Positions 25,745-36,995 are shown, counted from the first letter of the stretch. The stretch is DNA of 64,000 bases from Planosporangium mesophilum (GCF_016863255.1 NZ_BOON01000045.1:1-64000); one strand, 5' to 3'. Notes: a model not told the origin generated them from the letters alone. Numbers and translations are program-made.

Positions 25745-26920
25745 ATGGTAGGGACCCGGGGAGTCGGCACCGTCGCGGCGATTGCGGCCCTGCTGGTCGC
25801 GGCCGGCGGGTGCGCCGAGAAGAGCGGCACCACCGGCACCGGCAACAACACCGGCCCGATCAGGATCGGCGCGGTGCTCGACATCACGGGTGCGGGCGCG
25901 AGCCTGGGCGTACCGGAACGCATGACCCTCGAGATGCTCACCAGCCAGGTGAACGAGGCCGGTGGCGTCAACGGGCGCAAGATCGAGCTGATCACCGAGG
26001 ACAACAGGTCCACAGAGGACGGCGCCGCCAAGGCGATGAACGTGATGCTGTCCAGGAACGTGGACATCGTCATCGGCGCGAGCCGGACCGGGCCGAGCCT
26101 GGCGATGCGTCCGCTCGCGGAGTCCAACAACGTCCCGATGATCTCGCTGGCGGCCAACGCGAAGATCGTCGAAGGTGCGAAGTGGACGTTCAAGACGGCC
26201 CAGAACGACTCCGCCGTCCTGCAGAACATCGTCGACCACGCCAAATCCAAGGGGTGGAAGAAGGTCGGCCTGCTGCGTGACTCTTCCGGGTTCGGCGAGG
26301 GGGTCGCCGAGACCCTGAACGAGCTCGGCAAGCCGTCCGGGATCTCGGTGGTGGCCACCGAGAAGTTCGCCCCCGACGCCACCGAGTTCACCGCGCAACT
26401 GATCAACCTCCGCAACGCCAGGGCGGACATGAACCTCATCTGGGGGATCCCGCCCGCGGCCGCGCTGGCCCAGAAGGCGTACCAGCAGCTCGGAATCACC
26501 ACCCCGGTGATGCAGAGCCACGGCATCGGCAACCAGGTCTTCCTCGAAACCGCCGGCACCGCCGGCGACGGGCTGGTGGCGCCGCTGGGTCGGCTGGTCG
26601 TGGCCGACCAGCTCCCCGACAGCGACCCGCAGAAGCAGGTCCTCACCAAGTTCCTGGTCGACTACGACCGGACGTACCGGGCCCGCCCGTCGACCTTCGC
26701 CGGCCACGCGTACGACGCCTTCCAGCTCGCGGTCGAGGCGTTCAAGGCGGCCGGTACCGACCGGCAGAAGGTACGCGACCACCTGGAGCGGGTGAAGGGC
26801 TTCGTCGGGGTGACCGGCGTGTTCACCATGACCCCGGACAACCACTCCGGCCTCGGCAAGGACGCCCTCGTCATGGTCACCGTCAACGCCGGCTCGTGGC
26901 AGATCCTGCCGGGCAGGTAG
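25745..26920 (+). CDS. Liv-type ABC transporter substrate-binding lipoprotein
   Basis: A 391-residue periplasmic-binding-type protein anchored by lipid at Cys23 (LLVAAGGC). The mature part is a type I binding fold: GPIRIGAVLDITGAGASLG, NEAGGVNGRKIELITEDN, VIGASRTGPSLAM, GWKKVGLLRDSSGFGEG. This is the LivJ/amide-binding class; in actinomycetes it often serves aromatic or organic acids rather than leucine. ATG 25745 is preferred over GTG 25742 because GGGAG lies six bases upstream. First gene of a plus-strand operon to about 32938. Confidence 0.92.
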   Translation: MVGTRGVGTVAAIAALLVAAGGCAEKSGTTGTGNNTGPIRIGAVLDITGAGASLGVPERMTLEMLTSQVNEAGGVNGRKIELITEDNRSTEDGAAKAMNVMLSRNVDIVIGASRTGPSLAMRPLAESNNVPMISLAANAKIVEGAKWTFKTAQNDSAVLQNIVDHAKSKGWKKVGLLRDSSGFGEGVAETLNELGKPSGISVVATEKFAPDATEFTAQLINLRNARADMNLIWGIPPAAALAQKAYQQLGITTPVMQSHGIGNQVFLETAGTAGDGLVAPLGRLVVADQLPDSDPQKQVLTKFLVDYDRTYRARPSTFAGHAYDAFQLAVEAFKAAGTDRQKVRDHLERVKGFVGVTGVFTMTPDNHSGLGKDALVMVTVNAGSWQILPGR

Positions 26921-26929
26921 CCGCTCGCG

Positions 26930-27798
26930 ATGGCTGACCTGCTCCAGCTTCTTCTCGCGGGCGCGTCCGTCGGCGCCGTGTACGCGCTGACGGCGTTGGG
27001 CTTCGTCGCGGTCTACACGGTGAGCCAGGTGGTCAACCTCGCTCAGGGTGAGTTCGCCGCGCTCGCGGGGCTGGTGGCGATCAGCGCGGTGGGCGGCGGG
27101 CTTCCGCTGCCCGCCGTCGTCGTCCTCGCGGTCGGTACCGTCGTCATCGTCGCCGCGGTCATGCAGCGGTTGACGATCGCCCCGGTCAAGCGGATGACCA
27201 CGCTGCTGTCGATCATCCTGACGCTCGGCGTCTCCACCACGCTCAAGGCCGCGATGCTGCTGATATGGGGAGCTGAGGGCAGGGGTCTGACCCCGTTCGG
27301 AGGCCACGACCTCACCGTTGCCGGCGTCTCGGTACAGGCGCAGCAGCTGTGGATCCTCGGGGTCACCGCCGTGGTCGCCGTCGCGGTCGGCTGGTTCTAC
27401 GAGCGCACCCTCGCCGGTAAGGCTCTGCGGGCCTGTGCCGAACAGCCCACCGCCGCCCGGCTCGTCGGGATCTCCATCGCCCGCGCGTCGCTGCTCTCTT
27501 TCGTCATCGCCGGTCTGCTCGGCGCCGTCGCCGGAGTACTGGCCAGCCCGATCTACTTCAGCGCCTGGGACTCCGGGCTCGCCCTCGGGCTCAAGGGCTT
27601 CGTCGCGGCCACCCTCGGCGGCCTGACCTCGGTCCGCGGCGCGATCGCCGGCGGCCTGGTCCTCGGGGTCCTGGAGTCGCTCGTCGCCGGCTACGTCGAC
27701 TCCGGTCTGCGCGACGCGGTCGCCTTCGTCGTCCTGATCGCCGTCCTGGTGATACGCCCCGGCGGTGTTCTCCGCCAACGCGCCGCGGCGGGGATCTG

Positions 27799-27799
<1 letters not shown>
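26930..27799 (+). CDS. Liv-type ABC permease (LivH-like)
   Basis: A 289-residue inner-membrane permease with about eight helices. SVGAVYALTALGFVAVYTVSQVVNLAQGEFAALAG near the N-terminus and the GLKGFVAATLGGLTSVRGAIAGGLVLGVLESL motif near the C-terminus are the LivH signatures that contact the ATPases. It starts 9 bp after the binding protein and its stop overlaps the next start by one base. Confidence 0.93.
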
Positions 27800-29597
<1,798 letters not shown>

Positions 29598-29598
<1 letters not shown>

Positions 29599-30341
29599 TG
29601 CCGCACGTCAACATGCTCGACGTCGGCGGCCTGCGCGCGGGCTACGACAAGCTGGAGGTCCTGCACGACGTCGACCTGCGGGTCGGCGAGGGCCGGCTGC
29701 TCGCCGTCATCGGCGCGAACGGCGCGGGCAAGACGACCCTGCTGCGCGCGGTGTCCGGGCTGATCCGGCCGACCGCCGGCCGGGTCGTGCTGGACGGCCG
29801 GGAGCTCACCGGGCTGCCGCCGGAGCGGATCGCCGCGGCGGGGCTGGCGCACGTACCGGAGAACCGGCTCGTCTTCCCGTCCCTGTCGGTGGCGGACAAC
29901 CTCGCGCTCGGTGGTTGGACCCGCCGCCGTACCGGTAAGGGCGCCGCCCGGCGATCGTACATTCTGGAGCTTTTCCCGAGGCTGGCCGGCCGCCTGAAGC
30001 AGCCGGCCGGCACGCTCTCCGGCGGCGAGCAGCAGATGGTCGCGATCGGCCGGGGGCTGATGGCCGAGCCCGCCGTGCTGGTACTGGACGAGCCCAGCCT
30101 CGGGCTCGCACCGCGGCTGGTCGGCGAGATCTTCGCCGCGCTCGGCCAGCTCAAGGCCGAACACCGCCTCGCCATCGTCCTCGTCGAGCAGAACGCCCGG
30201 GCGGCGTTCCGGGTTGCCGACGAGGTCGTCGTTCTGGACCGCGGCCGGGTGGTGACCACCGGTACGCCCGAGGACCTCGCGGCCGACGACCGCGTGCACG
30301 CCGCCTACCTCGGCGGCGGCTACCCGACCGCGCCGACCTGA
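29598..30341 (+). CDS. Liv-type ABC ATPase (LivF-like)
   Basis: A 247-residue ATPase with Walker A GANGAGKTT, Q-loop HVPENRLVFPSLSV, signature LSGGEQQMVAIGRGL, Walker B VLVLDEPSLGL and switch His replaced by Gln in VEQNAR, which is normal for LivF. The ATG at 29598 overlaps the previous TGA (TGATG). It completes the importer: binding protein, LivH, LivM-LivG fusion, LivF. Confidence 0.93.
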
Positions 30342-30379
30342 CGCCAACCAGCCTTGGACGTCCGGAGACGTCAACCAGC
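30340..30379. repeat. 27-bp-period repeat starting at a stop codon
   Basis: GACGCCAACCAGC (30340-30352) and GACGTCAACCAGC (30367-30379) differ at one base. The first copy begins in the TGA stop of the LivF-like gene and the second lies just before the ribosome-binding site of the next gene. It resembles the other gene-end duplications in the window. Confidence 0.6.
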
Positions 30380-30398
30380 AGGGAGAGGACGACCAGCC

Positions 30399-31358
30399 AT
30401 GCCCAAGCCGTTCGCATCATCGGCCGACCTGCAGGAGAAGGCCGAGTCTCTCGAGGTCCTCGCCGACGGGGTGTACGCCCTCACCGCCGAGGGCGACCCC
30501 AACGTCGGCGCGATCGAGGGCGAGGACTTCCTGATCGCATTCGAGGCGCGGGCCACCCCGGTGATGGCCCGGCGCTGGCTGGACCGGCTCCGCGAGCACA
30601 CCGACAAACCGGTGCGGTACCTCGTCCTGTCGCACTACCACGCGGTACGGGTGCTCGGCGCGTCCGCGTTCGACGCCGACGTCATCGTCACGCACGAGGT
30701 GACCCGGTGCCTGATCGAGGAGCGGGGCCAGCAGGACTGGGAGTCCGAACGGGCCCGGATGCCGCGGCTGTTCACCGGCGAGGCGAGCATCCCCGGACTG
30801 ACCCGTCCGGACGTCACCTTCTCCGACCGCCTGGTGATCCAGCTCGGCGGGGACCGGGGCGAGGTGGTCCTGCAGTACTGCGGACGCGGCCACACCGCCG
30901 GCGACATCGTGCTGTGGCTGCCCAGGGACCGGATCCTGTTCGCCGGTGATCTGGTGGAGGCCCAGGCCGCGCTGTACACCGGGGATGCGTTCCACACCGA
31001 CTGGTCGACCACGACCCTCGGACGGGTCGCCGCGCTCGGCGCCGAGACGCTCATCGGCGGGCGTGGCGCGGTGGCGCAGGGTTCGGAGGCGGTGGCGGCG
31101 GCCATCGCGCAGACCCGGGAGTTTCTTCTGGTGATGCGGGAGAAGGTGGGTGAGGTGCACGCCGCCCACGGATCGCTGCGGGATGCTTTCGAGGCGACCC
31201 ACGCCGCGCTCGCCCCCCGGTACGGGCAATGGCCGATCTTCGAGCACTGCCTGCCGTTCAACGTGCAGCGGCTGTGGGACGAGCTCGACGGCGTCGACTG
31301 GCCACGGATCTGGACCGTCGAGCGCGACCGTGAGGTGTGGGAAAGCCTGCAGGGTTGA
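30399..31358 (+). CDS. MBL-fold metallohydrolase with altered metal motif
   Basis: A 319-residue metallo-beta-lactamase-fold protein. The usual HxHxDH motif reads H79-Y-H81-A-V-R, losing the Asp and last His. The later GRGHTAGD and FAGDLVEAQ motifs keep a His and Asp ligand. The change may be the norm for this subfamily (SoxH-like, often beside aromatic catabolism genes) rather than a defect. It lies between the importer and the flavin hydroxylase, so a hydrolytic step on the same substrate is likely. Start chosen at ATG 30399. Confidence 0.82.
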   Translation: MPKPFASSADLQEKAESLEVLADGVYALTAEGDPNVGAIEGEDFLIAFEARATPVMARRWLDRLREHTDKPVRYLVLSHYHAVRVLGASAFDADVIVTHEVTRCLIEERGQQDWESERARMPRLFTGEASIPGLTRPDVTFSDRLVIQLGGDRGEVVLQYCGRGHTAGDIVLWLPRDRILFAGDLVEAQAALYTGDAFHTDWSTTTLGRVAALGAETLIGGRGAVAQGSEAVAAAIAQTREFLLVMREKVGEVHAAHGSLRDAFEATHAALAPRYGQWPIFEHCLPFNVQRLWDELDGVDWPRIWTVERDREVWESLQG

Positions 31359-32938
31359 GCAGCCGGGTGACCGTGGTCGGCGGCGTGATCGTGATCGGTG
31401 CGGGCCCGGTCGGTCAGACCGCCGCCCTGCTGCTGGCCCGGTGGGGCGTCGCGGTGACCGTCGTGGACGAGCGCCCCGGCCGCGACCAGGTCGGCTCCCG
31501 GTCGATCTGCCAGCAGCGCGACGTGCTCGACATCTGGGAGGCGGTCGGCGCCGGCCGGCGGATCGCCGATGAGGGCGTCACCTGGGAACGGGCCCGCACC
31601 TACTACCGCGACACGGAGCTGTTCTGCCTGACCTTCGCCTACCCCGGCCGGTCGGCGTTCCCGCCGTTCGTCAACATCTCCCAGGCGCGGACCGAGGAGA
31701 TCCTCGACGCGCGGATCGCCGCCTCGCCGCTGATCACCGTCCACTGGGGACACGAGGTGACCGGTATCGCGCAGGACGGCGACGGCGTGACCGTGACCTG
31801 CCGTACCCCCGACGGCGGGGCGGTCCTGCGCGCGCCGTACGCGATCGCCTGCGCGGGCGGCCGGGGCGAGCCGGTACGGCGCGCGCTCGGGCTGACCTTC
31901 GCGGGCCGGTCGTTCGACGACCACTTCCTCATCTGCGACCTCCGCGCCGACCTGGGAGACTTCGCCCGCGAGCGCCGGTTCTACTTCGACCCGGCGTGGA
32001 ACCCGGGCCGGCAGGTGCTCATCCACCCGTGCCCGGGCTCGACGTACCGGATCGACTGGCAGGTGCCGGCCGACTTCGACCTGGATGCGGAGCGCCGCGA
32101 CGGCACGCTCGAGCGGCGGATCCGGCAGATCATCGGAGATCGACCGTACGAGATCGTGTGGTCGTCGGTGTACCGCTTCCACTCCCGGCTCGTCGACCGG
32201 ATGCGCGTCGGGCGGGTCCTGGTCGCCGGTGACTGCGCCCACCTCGTGGCGCCGTTCGGCGCGCGCGGGCTCAACTCCGGGGTACAGGACGCCGAGAACG
32301 CCGCCTGGAAGCTCGCCTTCGTGCTGCGCGGCTGGTCTCCGCCTTCCCTCCTCGACAGCTATCACACCGAGCGGATGGCCGCGGCCGCCGAGAACCTCGC
32401 GGTCACCGGCTCCACAATGGACTTTCTGGTACCGCACAGCGGGGCGGCCCGGCGGCGACGGCTCGACGTGCTGGAGCGGGCCCTGACCGACCCGGCCGCC
32501 CGCGCCGAGGTCGACTCCGGGCGGCTCGCCGAGCCGTACTGGTACGTCGACTCCCCGCTCACCACCCCGCACCCGACCAGGGTCTTCACCGGCCGGCCGG
32601 CGCGCGGCCAGGCGCCGCCGGTCGTCCCCGGCGTTCTGGTACCCGACGCGCCCGTCACCGTGCCGCACCGGCCCGAGGTGACCCGGCTGCGCCAACTCGT
32701 CCGCGACGGCATCCTCGTGCTGACCGCCGGCGACCCCGGGGTGGCTCCCGGGGCTCCCGTTCGGGTGCTCTCGATACCCGACATCGACCCGACGGGGCTG
32801 CTGGCCGAGGCGCTCGACGCCCGCCCCGGCGAGGCGTACGTGATCCGGCCCGACGGGCATCTGGCCGCGGTGGTCGGATGCGACGACGCGCCGGCCCTGT
32901 CTGCCGCGGTGTGCCGGGTGCTCGGCGGCCCGAGCTGA
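31355..32938 (+). CDS. FAD-dependent aromatic hydroxylase (PheA/TfdB/MhpA-like)
   Basis: About 527 residues. The Rossmann GxGxxG reads VIVIGAGPVGQTAALLL; the second FAD motif is RVLVAGDCAHLVAPFGARGLNSGVQDAENAAWKL, typical of class A flavoprotein monooxygenases that hydroxylate phenolic rings with NAD(P)H and oxygen. A thioredoxin-like C-terminal tail (about 130 residues) fits the PheA/TfdB group. The TTG at 31355 overlaps the previous TGA; GTG 31367 is the alternative start. Substrate unknown, presumably what the neighbouring importer brings in. Confidence 0.88.
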   Translation: MSSRVTVVGGVIVIGAGPVGQTAALLLARWGVAVTVVDERPGRDQVGSRSICQQRDVLDIWEAVGAGRRIADEGVTWERARTYYRDTELFCLTFAYPGRSAFPPFVNISQARTEEILDARIAASPLITVHWGHEVTGIAQDGDGVTVTCRTPDGGAVLRAPYAIACAGGRGEPVRRALGLTFAGRSFDDHFLICDLRADLGDFARERRFYFDPAWNPGRQVLIHPCPGSTYRIDWQVPADFDLDAERRDGTLERRIRQIIGDRPYEIVWSSVYRFHSRLVDRMRVGRVLVAGDCAHLVAPFGARGLNSGVQDAENAAWKLAFVLRGWSPPSLLDSYHTERMAAAAENLAVTGSTMDFLVPHSGAARRRRLDVLERALTDPAARAEVDSGRLAEPYWYVDSPLTTPHPTRVFTGRPARGQAPPVVPGVLVPDAPVTVPHRPEVTRLRQLVRDGILVLTAGDPGVAPGAPVRVLSIPDIDPTGLLAEALDARPGEAYVIRPDGHLAAVVGCDDAPALSAAVCRVLGGPS

Positions 32939-32942
32939 GCCA

Positions 32943-34019
32943 GTGACCCTGACGCCAAACTTTGACATGGACCAATTTCCCGCCACAGTGCCGTACTATC
33001 GCACCGTGGCGGGCGCAAGTCTGTGCGCGGTGTCGCCGGACGAGGCGTTCTACCGCACGTATTCGGCGGCGCAGGTCGATGCCATCATCGGTTCGCTCGC
33101 GCAACACGCGGAGTTTCCGTTTTCACTGACCTACCTCGGCAGCGGCAGCGAATCCTGGCGCGACGGCGGACTGTCGCCCACCTCCGCCGCCGCGCCGATC
33201 GCGCCCGCCACCCTTCTGGAGCGCCACGCCGAGCAACTGCTCGCCCTGGTGCCGCCGTCGCCGTCGATCCAGGTCGTCGACCTCGGACCGGGCACCACGC
33301 GACCGATCCACGGGCTGCTACGGCATCTGCTGGGCCGGTCACGACTTGCGGGCTACCGCGCGATCGACATCAGTGCGGAGATGCTGGAGCTGGCAAGGCA
33401 GAACCTTCGAACCGCCTTTCCCCACGACGCCGACCGCTTCGAGCTGTGCCGGGGTGACTTCACGGGGCCGGATCTCGCTCAGGTACTCATTGCCAAGGAC
33501 GAGCCTCACGACGACGATTCCGGCCCGGTCCGGTTCGTCGTGATGGCGGGCGGGACGCTGTACAACTTCGCCGAGCCGGACCGGGTTCTGCGCCACGTCC
33601 GCCACGCCATGTCCGGACACGACCTGCTGGTGCTGACCCTGCGCTTCGACACCGGCGTCGATCAGCCGCCGCTCATGGACCACTCCGGTAGCGCGACCAA
33701 GTCCCAGCACCGGGCGGGGCTGGACCTGCTGAACATCGACCGATCGTGGTACGTGACCGAAACGGGGTTCGACCGCGACCGCAGCGAGGTCTTCGTCCGG
33801 GCCCGGTTCGTCCTACCCGTCGCCGTGACGTTCGACGTCGACGGCGCCCGGCGCACCGTGTCGTTCGAACCGGGCGACACGCTGCTCGTCTGGCGCCTCT
33901 TCTATCCCGACCGCTCGACCCTGGTCGACCAACTCGACCGCAACGGGTTCAAGATGCGCCTCTTCCAATTCGGTCAGGGCAGCCAGGTGGCGCTCGTCGC
34001 CGCGACGCCGGGATCGTAG
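32943..34019 (+). CDS. EgtD-like SAM-dependent methyltransferase
   Basis: A 358-residue protein (GTG 32943; ATG 32967 possible). Residues 90-230 carry the Rossmann SAM site: QVVDLGPGTTRPIHGLLRHL, AIDISAEMLELARQNL, LCRGDFTGPD, VMAGGTLYNF. The order and the C-terminal beta-rich cap fit the EgtD/Methyltransf_33 family of histidine N-methyltransferase relatives. No EgtB, EgtC or EgtA is nearby, so ergothioneine synthesis is not implied; a different amine substrate is likely. It begins 5 bp after the hydroxylase gene. Confidence 0.8.
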   Translation: MTLTPNFDMDQFPATVPYYRTVAGASLCAVSPDEAFYRTYSAAQVDAIIGSLAQHAEFPFSLTYLGSGSESWRDGGLSPTSAAAPIAPATLLERHAEQLLALVPPSPSIQVVDLGPGTTRPIHGLLRHLLGRSRLAGYRAIDISAEMLELARQNLRTAFPHDADRFELCRGDFTGPDLAQVLIAKDEPHDDDSGPVRFVVMAGGTLYNFAEPDRVLRHVRHAMSGHDLLVLTLRFDTGVDQPPLMDHSGSATKSQHRAGLDLLNIDRSWYVTETGFDRDRSEVFVRARFVLPVAVTFDVDGARRTVSFEPGDTLLVWRLFYPDRSTLVDQLDRNGFKMRLFQFGQGSQVALVAATPGS

Positions 34020-34042
34020 ACTGCCGACCCGGCCTTGATAGT

Positions 34043-35296
34043 TCATGCCGAAACGCTTGCGCAGCCGGAGCTCTCCTCGCCGGTCCCGGCCCCGCCCGGG
34101 GCCGGGCTCACGGAGGACTCCGATCCGGCGCTCCGCAGCTGCCGGGCGCTGGCCAACAGCACGCACCCGACGGCACTGAGGACGCCGCACAACAGCAGGG
34201 TCGCCCGATAGCCCAAGGCCTGGGCCGCGGCGCCGGCCACGACGCCTGAGATCAGCGACCCGATCGTGAGGGTGTTGGCGAACAGCGTGGTCGCTCGCCC
34301 GGTCGCGCCCGGGATCAGGTCCTGCATGTACGTGATACCCAGGGCCCCGACCACGGCTATGGCTGTGCCCCGGGCCACCTGGGTACCGATCAGCAGCGGC
34401 ATGGTCGAACTGACCGCGACGAGCAGGAAGTAGGTCACGAACACCAGCATGCCGAGCAGGATCACCCGCTGCTTGCGTACACGGGCCGGCAGCAGGACCA
34501 GGCTCAGCGCCGCCGGAACCTCCACCAGCGCGCACACGCTGAACAGCAGCCCGACGTCGCTGTCGGCGCGATCCAGGGTCCGGGTGACATAGAGGGGCAG
34601 GGCCACCGAGCCGGAGATCATCGCGGTGTGGAACAGCGTGAAGGCGGTCGCGGCCAGCAGTATCGGACGGGTCATCCGGGTGCCGGTCCTGCTCACGGCC
34701 GTACGCCGCGGCGGGGCCGTCGCGGCAGGCAGCAGCAGCAACGGCAGGGCGACGAGCGCGAACGCCGCGGCGGTGACAATCAGGAGCCCTCGGTACCCCT
34801 GCCGGGCCAGCACGGCAGCACCGATCATCGGACCGGTCGCCCAGGCCAGGGACCACACCGACCGCAGAACGGGCGTTCCCCGCCGGGCAGCGCTGCCGGC
34901 CGACCCGTCAAGGTGCGTACGGGCCAGCGCGAACAGTTGTGGGAATGCCGCCAGGCCGGCACCGAGGAGTCCCACCGCGATGAGCAGCAGCAGGGCGTAC
35001 CCGGTGGTCGTGGTCAGCGCCAGGTAGCCGACCGCTGGTGCGGCCAGTGCGATGAACGCCGGTCCTCGGCTGGCGGACCGGTCATAGTGGCGGCCGAGCC
35101 AGGTGCTCACAACGAGACCGCTGGCGGCGACGAGCGACATGAAGACACCGACCTGCAACGGCGACAGGTGCGCCTCGTCCACGCCGAAGAGCACCAGGTA
35201 CGGCCCGATCATGGAGTCGGCGATTCCGAGCAGCAGGACGCTGACCAGTAGTTGCGGCAACCTCGTACCGCTGGTGCTGCCGGTGCCTGACGTCAT
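34043..35296 (-). CDS. MFS transporter, sugar-efflux (Set) type
   Basis: A 417-residue protein with 12 membrane helices. VSVLLLGIADSMIGPYLVLFGVDEAHLSPLQVGVFMSLVAASGL and the loop STWLGRHYDRSASRG match the MFS sugar-efflux SetA/SetB-like group. It has a Ser/Gly-rich tail. Substrate could be a sugar, an antibiotic or another small molecule. It is convergent with the methyltransferase and divergent from the small gene at 35434. Confidence 0.88.
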   Translation of the reverse strand: MTSGTGSTSGTRLPQLLVSVLLLGIADSMIGPYLVLFGVDEAHLSPLQVGVFMSLVAASGLVVSTWLGRHYDRSASRGPAFIALAAPAVGYLALTTTTGYALLLLIAVGLLGAGLAAFPQLFALARTHLDGSAGSAARRGTPVLRSVWSLAWATGPMIGAAVLARQGYRGLLIVTAAAFALVALPLLLLPAATAPPRRTAVSRTGTRMTRPILLAATAFTLFHTAMISGSVALPLYVTRTLDRADSDVGLLFSVCALVEVPAALSLVLLPARVRKQRVILLGMLVFVTYFLLVAVSSTMPLLIGTQVARGTAIAVVGALGITYMQDLIPGATGRATTLFANTLTIGSLISGVVAGAAAQALGYRATLLLCGVLSAVGCVLLASARQLRSAGSESSVSPAPGGAGTGEESSGCASVSA

Positions 35297-35433
35297 CGCC
35301 CACTGTTTCCCTCGGTCGACCGGTCATAGTGGTCGCCGCCGATGGAGACCGGCTGGCAGGCACCGTCTTGACCTCAACTGCGCTTCAGCTTGAACACTGA
35401 CCGAGACGCTGTCGTCGAGCAAAGGATTTACTG

Positions 35434-35607
35434 ATGCGTGCGGGCCTCCACGGGCTGGAGGACGCGTTCGGGTACTACCTGCGCGCCGCCCGCGAACTCT
35501 GCCTCGAACTGGCCCAACGGCCGTGCCGCGACGGCCACGGCGGCGCGGCCGTGTCGGCCGGCTTCGAGGAGCTGCGCTGGTTCGCGCTGAGTGAGGTGCA
35601 TTCGTGA
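35434..35607 (+). CDS. small ORF, 57 aa
   Basis: ATG 35434 to TGA 35607 encodes MRAGLHGLEDAFGYYLRAARE followed by a helical acidic/aromatic tail (FEELRWFALSEVHS). No signal or membrane segment. It may be a small regulator or the end of a larger lost gene; no family is recognisable. A TTGACC at 35368-35373 with a weak -10 17 bp later lies upstream. A GTGAGGTGCA motif near its 3' end recurs (as ATGAGGTGCA) 82 bp later before the next gene. Confidence 0.4.
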   Translation: MRAGLHGLEDAFGYYLRAARELCLELAQRPCRDGHGGAAVSAGFEELRWFALSEVHS

Positions 35608-35686
35608 CGGAATTGGTGGCGCCGACGCCGTATACGAGGAAGGACCTTGCGAAACGTCCGTCTACGAGAAAGATGAGGTGCAAGGG

Positions 35687-36280
35687 ATGCGCCATATCTG
35701 GACCTTGATCGCCGCGATCGCCATCGGTCCGCTGGTGTGGATCATGATCGCGTTCGGGCAGGAGCGTTCCGCCCGGGCGGTCTCCAGCGCGCAGGACAGT
35801 GGTGTCATCCAGACCGGTGACTTCATCCAGCCGCTGCTGCTGTTGGCCGCCGCCGGGCTTCTTCTCGGGCTCATCGGCACGCTGCGGTTCTCGCCATTGG
35901 GTGCGGTGCTGACCGGGATCCTGTACGCGGCCAGCTATGTCGGCTTGCTGTTCGAACCGAAGTGGCTGCTGAGCCTGTTCAGCCACGACCTCGCCGTTGC
36001 CGGTCGGCACGCCGACCCGGCCACACCGATACGGACCGGCACCACGCTGCTCCTGGGTACGTTGCTGCTGGTATCGGTGGTGAGTGCGGGTCGGTGGCGG
36101 CGCTGGCCCCGACCGGCCGGTGACGAATCCGCGGCCGTGCCGGAGCGGGACCGCCTGCCGGAGGGGCTGGAGCAGATCACCCGGCCGACCGACTACGAGA
36201 CAGAGCCGGCGCCTGTCGGAGCCGGCGGATCGCGTTGGTCCACCGCATCCTCCGACCAGCCGGACGACGCGCGGCGGTAG
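35687..36280 (+). CDS. membrane protein of unknown function, 197 aa
   Basis: ATG 35687 with GAGG/AAGGG upstream. Four hydrophobic segments: HIWTLIAAIAIGPLVWIMIAF, IQPLLLLAAAGLLLGLIGTL, LGAVLTGILYAASYVGLLF and GTTLLLGTLLLVSVVSAG, followed by an acidic, Pro-rich cytosolic tail of about 60 residues. The layout (short N-terminus, four helices, charged tail) is common in actinobacterial integral proteins of unknown role. No family recognised. Confidence 0.75.
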   Translation: MRHIWTLIAAIAIGPLVWIMIAFGQERSARAVSSAQDSGVIQTGDFIQPLLLLAAAGLLLGLIGTLRFSPLGAVLTGILYAASYVGLLFEPKWLLSLFSHDLAVAGRHADPATPIRTGTTLLLGTLLLVSVVSAGRWRRWPRPAGDESAAVPERDRLPEGLEQITRPTDYETEPAPVGAGGSRWSTASSDQPDDARR

Positions 36281-36300
36281 CCGGAAGACACCTCGGCGCA

Positions 36301-36341
36301 CACCGGTGGAGCGGCGGGTGAGCCGCACCGCCCCACCGGTG
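36301..36341. terminator. bidirectional hairpin terminator
   Basis: CACCGGTGG (36301-36309) pairs with its complement at 36333-36341; an inner GCGG/CCGC can extend the stem. It lies between the convergent ends of the 197-aa membrane protein and the DivIVA-like gene. Confidence 0.6.
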
Positions 36342-36368
36342 GCCGGGCGGAAGGTCGAGTACTCCCGA

Positions 36369-36995
36369 TCAGTTCTGATCCGGGGCGGCCGGCTGTGCCC
36401 GGGCCGGGTCCGCCGTGGTGAGAGCTTCGAGTCGTGCGGTGAACCGGGCTTGGGCTGAGCTGGCCACGTCCAGACCCTCGTTCAGCCAGTTGAGCATCGA
36501 CGCGGCGAACCGGCGATACTCGTCAGCCTGCGTCGTGGTCTGGGCGTTCGCCTCGGCGAGGATCTCGTCGGCCTCGGCCTGAGCGGCCTCGACGATGTAC
36601 CGGCCCTGTTCCTGGGCGGCTTCGACCATCTGCCGGCTCTGCTCCGTCGCCAACTGAAGTGTCTCGTCGCCTTGCTGCATGGCGGTCCTCTGCATGGTTG
36701 TCAGCAGATCGGCGAGCGGACCGGACAGGCTGTTGTCCGGTAGAAAGCCACTGCGGCGGGCTGTCAGTTCGGTCCATGTGTTGTCGTGGTCGGCCCTGAG
36801 CTTCCGGTGCCGGTCCTCGAGGTCCTCGAGGAGCAGACAGACGCGGTTGACGAACGCCTCGACAGCGGTCTTGTCGTAGCCACGCCCGATCCGCTTCGCG
36901 TCGTCCAAGGAAGCCGCCATGCGGCGGACCTGATCGGTGAGAGTCATGTCGGGCAGCGGATGGCCCGGCGCGGTCTCGTCGAGAGGCAGTGTCAC
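36369..36995 (-). CDS. DivIVA-like coiled-coil protein
   Basis: A 208-residue cytosolic coiled-coil protein. Residues 25-70 (FVNRVCLLLEDLEDRHRKLRAD after GRGYDKTAVEAF) match the DivIVA N-terminal motif; residues 95-150 are an Ala/Glu/Gln heptad-rich coil (AAQEQGRYIVEAAQAEADEI). The GTG at 36995 shares bases with the TGA of the globin-reductase gene (GTGA), so translation is coupled. DivIVA relatives mark cell poles or curved membranes; here the coupling hints at targeting or scaffolding of the globin-reductase, which is an inference. Confidence 0.82.
   Translation of the reverse strand: MTLPLDETAPGHPLPDMTLTDQVRRMAASLDDAKRIGRGYDKTAVEAFVNRVCLLLEDLEDRHRKLRADHDNTWTELTARRSGFLPDNSLSGPLADLLTTMQRTAMQQGDETLQLATEQSRQMVEAAQEQGRYIVEAAQAEADEILAEANAQTTTQADEYRRFAASMLNWLNEGLDVASSAQARFTARLEALTTADPARAQPAAPDQN

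Noticed and set aside
35368-35396. TTGACC box with a 17-bp spaced -10 upstream of the 57-aa ORF
   Set aside because: The -10 (TGAACA) is a poor match, so only the -35 resembles consensus.
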